From positions 1 through 45,614 of the forward strand of contig CAJVWH010000002.1 of assembly GCA_913009575.1 (NCBI GenBank): DNA of 45,614 bases, read 5' to 3'. The notes below the pieces were generated by a model. It did not search any database, was not told the DNA's origin, and saw only the letters and a program-made list of their open reading frames with translations. This DNA is from an uncultured bacterium. GTDB lineage: Bacteria > Patescibacteriota > Minisyncoccia > UBA9983. Positions 44,501 to 45,614 of this stretch are shown here, in pieces; within the stretch, counting starts at the first letter, position 1; each line of letters starts with the position of its first letter. Position numbers and translations under genes: made by a program.

Positions 44501-44994
44501 ACAGCAACTTAATAGGAGGGAACGATTATTCTTACCGCGCAAGAGCCTGCAACAACGACAATTGCTCGTCTTATTCAAATGAAACCGCTTCCACTACTGC
44601 GATAAATTGCTCGGATTTCAATCTTTCAAACTCAAACGCCATTTACTCCACCATTGTTAATGGGCTTGATTCAGTTTCAACGGAAACCGCGATTAGCGCA
44701 ATCAACGTGGTAAATTTTTCAGACAGCATAAATCTGTCAGTTGATTCAATAAGCCCCGCCATTCAAGGAGCCACTTACAACTTTAACGGCATAACATGTT
44801 CCATTGGGGAAATCTGTGACACACTCACGTCTTCTGAATATGCCACGGGTTCGGTATTCAGCGTTAATGTTCCCGGAGATACTAATAAGGGGCTTTATAC
44901 CATAACCATTAAAGGAGAGGGAGGCGGGTTAATCAGAACAACAAAAGTAAATTTAAACATAGAAATTCTTGAACCAAATTGGAGAGAATTTTAG
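41530..44994 (+). CDS. Large secreted surface protein: parallel beta-helix, PA14-like and fibronectin type III-like regions
   Basis: Signal peptide; beta-helix rungs (VEISNNIIVGPN, HKIWNNIIYNWG, AYIYNNTIYNSTLG); GGLWGNYNKLGTDDWTEFKTAKVENIDF...GAILADTSGTYNFRIDTLGQYSRFDIDDTYLWPRG...QLYWTPPGQSEEIIPTDHL (PA14-like); PDAPANLTATAGSGTDCETINLNWTDNSTNEIKFEIERK. Confidence 0.8.
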   Translation: MERVPRIIKKIFVYLFAAPFMGLLFLCPNFNAVSAQTESVSLIREDCTGYTNCYTSLADWEANYGNINFGGCSTGDLVCADKIAVAKIEGAWTNPDTNPLSIAGWNTGPNNYIKIYTTSEARHSGVWNNNAYRIQISTGIAIDNEENYVKIDGLQIKVTSNSSSGYGVLSEGINGGGDVEISNNIIVGPNIVSGPGYDGVGIFMYSNDSDTTHKIWNNIIYNWGSGDSVYGILLWYTNDIAYIYNNTIYNSTLGISADGGNATLKNNISIADFPSTGFYSLENFNIASSTSNASNNGDIPGLNPIILSSGSPNDYFISSTEFHINPTAQYAQEITDAGENLSTDANLAFQNDAGGEIRGAVWDIGADEKDTTPPKRSNGSPQGTIYLVPGPTNKIITLNTDKNATCKYSTSPGINYNSMANIFSATGGTFHSTIVYNLNQGETYSYYVKCQDVLGNANTDDYIINFSVSPIPIGGLWGNYNKLGTDDWTEFKTAKVENIDFLNFDATLLSRIGQINDAEIIWRGAILADTSGTYNFRIDTLGQYSRFDIDDTYLWPRGGWWAYGDKSNSIYLTAGWHFFYLRFQVPSYQSDSQAQLYWTPPGQSEEIIPTDHLSPQLWSNKIITIPDISKPKEQINYITAGVGTADLPNPTIEITLPNNVLKDEVWIIWLNSQNPNITVTNTLSGVSESIVGTRLTTVQGLGLDGVVAKLPQTLIPDSGTLELSFSEQFPSRPAGIGIIVPYVDPSRPLGRISINAMANSIYRRVSPVFIFPVNLEVSNNIQPLFMFSDGETKVTAPGSYRPNYLVMLAGKGAQPSQFDILQNMGGTKIVPQDLSVPIDLNNSNTWYPSFGREGPQFDVVSPNYVPNQWSGAADTGGGQINSISIPLDSAWVAFQIYSSNFDEDGVWGDAESGTSIVGGIFSTLALAKESVPDAPANLTATAGSGTDCETINLNWTDNSTNEIKFEIERKNDGGTFAWIADAPADATSYLDSNLIGGNDYSYRARACNNDNCSSYSNETASTTAINCSDFNLSNSNAIYSTIVNGLDSVSTETAISAINVVNFSDSINLSVDSISPAIQGATYNFNGITCSIGEICDTLTSSEYATGSVFSVNVPGDTNKGLYTITIKGEGGGLIRTTKVNLNIEILEPNWREF

Positions 44995-45008
44995 CTTTCC
45001 CATATATT

Positions 45009-45614
45009 TTATTCTACCACAAGTCCGATCGGAGGAGAGGGAGGGGTGGTGTCAACAATTGGAGTGCTCGCGTACACTCCATTCAGTGTCTTCCATAGCC
45101 CGCCACCTTTAGCACACCCGGAATATCCATTTTCATAAGTAACACTATAGCCGGTTTCTTTGCAAATCCTTGCTTCCATGGGCCACGGCCATAAAGGAGT
45201 GGATGTAAGAGTTCCATCCTGATACCGGTACAAGACTTCAGCTCCTATATCTGAGCCTGACTCACCCTTGCCTTTTAAGGCCGAAGGCACCATTAAATAG
45301 GCACCATTACCATAAGTTGCTGTATCATATGAAGGATTGACATATATCTCACCCGTCCCGGCGGAAGCTAATCCGCCATAATTAGTGGCCATTCCGTAAA
45401 GGTTGTTATATGTATTTGTAAAATATAAAAAGTGGATATTATTATTTACAAAGAATCCCGTTCCTGTTGACAATATAGAGAATATAGATGAGTTTTTAAG
45501 TGTCGTACCAATCCCAAAACCCGGGTTTTTTGTATATGCAGCATCCTCAGCCGACACAAAGGCATTATGTGCAGCATTTACTATCGTCATATGATTTAAT
45601 GTCAATGATTTATC
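45009..45614 (-). CDS. Surface protein with beta-helix-like repeats, N-terminal part beyond window edge
   Basis: Open to the right edge on the minus strand: LTLNHMTIVNAAHNAFVSAEDAAYTKNPGFGIGTTLKNSSIFS...FVNNNIHFLYFTNTYNNLYGM. Confidence 0.65.
   Translation of the reverse strand, partial: DKSLTLNHMTIVNAAHNAFVSAEDAAYTKNPGFGIGTTLKNSSIFSILSTGTGFFVNNNIHFLYFTNTYNNLYGMATNYGGLASAGTGEIYVNPSYDTATYGNGAYLMVPSALKGKGESGSDIGAEVLYRYQDGTLTSTPLWPWPMEARICKETGYSVTYENGYSGCAKGGGLWKTLNGVYASTPIVDTTPPSPPIGLVVE

Noticed and set aside
1-45614. CRISPR array, rRNA, insertion sequence or transposase
   Set aside because: No regularly spaced repeats, rRNA-like sequence or transposase ORFs recognised on either strand.
1-45614. 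Alternative genetic code (UGA recoded)
   Set aside because: Genes end normally at UGA (e.g. 33450-33452) and no conserved gene needs UGA read-through.

Overview
The window looks like a contiguous piece of a low-GC Candidate Phyla Radiation (Patescibacteria, Parcubacteria-like) chromosome using the standard bacterial code; UGA is a normal stop (e.g. the GT2 gene at 33452). The lineage call is inference from gene content and style. I see about 45 protein genes and 5 tRNA genes. Core genes include pnp (partial), rpsO, mutM, holA, polA, nusA, ksgA, galT, ruvX, map, adk, secY, rplO, ruvA, thiI, cca and a Xer recombinase. There is a ~11.6 kb single-strand gene block at 11.5-23.2 kb that looks like a reduced type IV secretion-like apparatus: VirB4 ATPase, a detached VirB4-N-like gene, PrgI, a VirB6/TrbL-like channel, a VirB2/TrbC-like pilin with a Cys-rich tail, and several surface proteins. 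The far end carries large adhesin-like surface proteins. The least explained signals are: (1) near-perfect 19-28 bp palindromes sitting in frame inside unrelated conserved genes (pnp, polA, a secreted-protein gene, ruvX, xer), plus related intergenic ones; (2) a heptad TAGTTTN tandem element in frame in both polA and ksgA; (3) a 22-bp perfect direct repeat flanking an HExxH metallopeptidase gene pair; (4) a Mur-ligase gene split exactly at an in-frame A_AAA_AAG slippery heptamer; (5) recurrent -10 boxes 6-8 nt upstream of start codons, implying leaderless mRNAs. No searches were run. Family calls come from motifs recognised in the translations.
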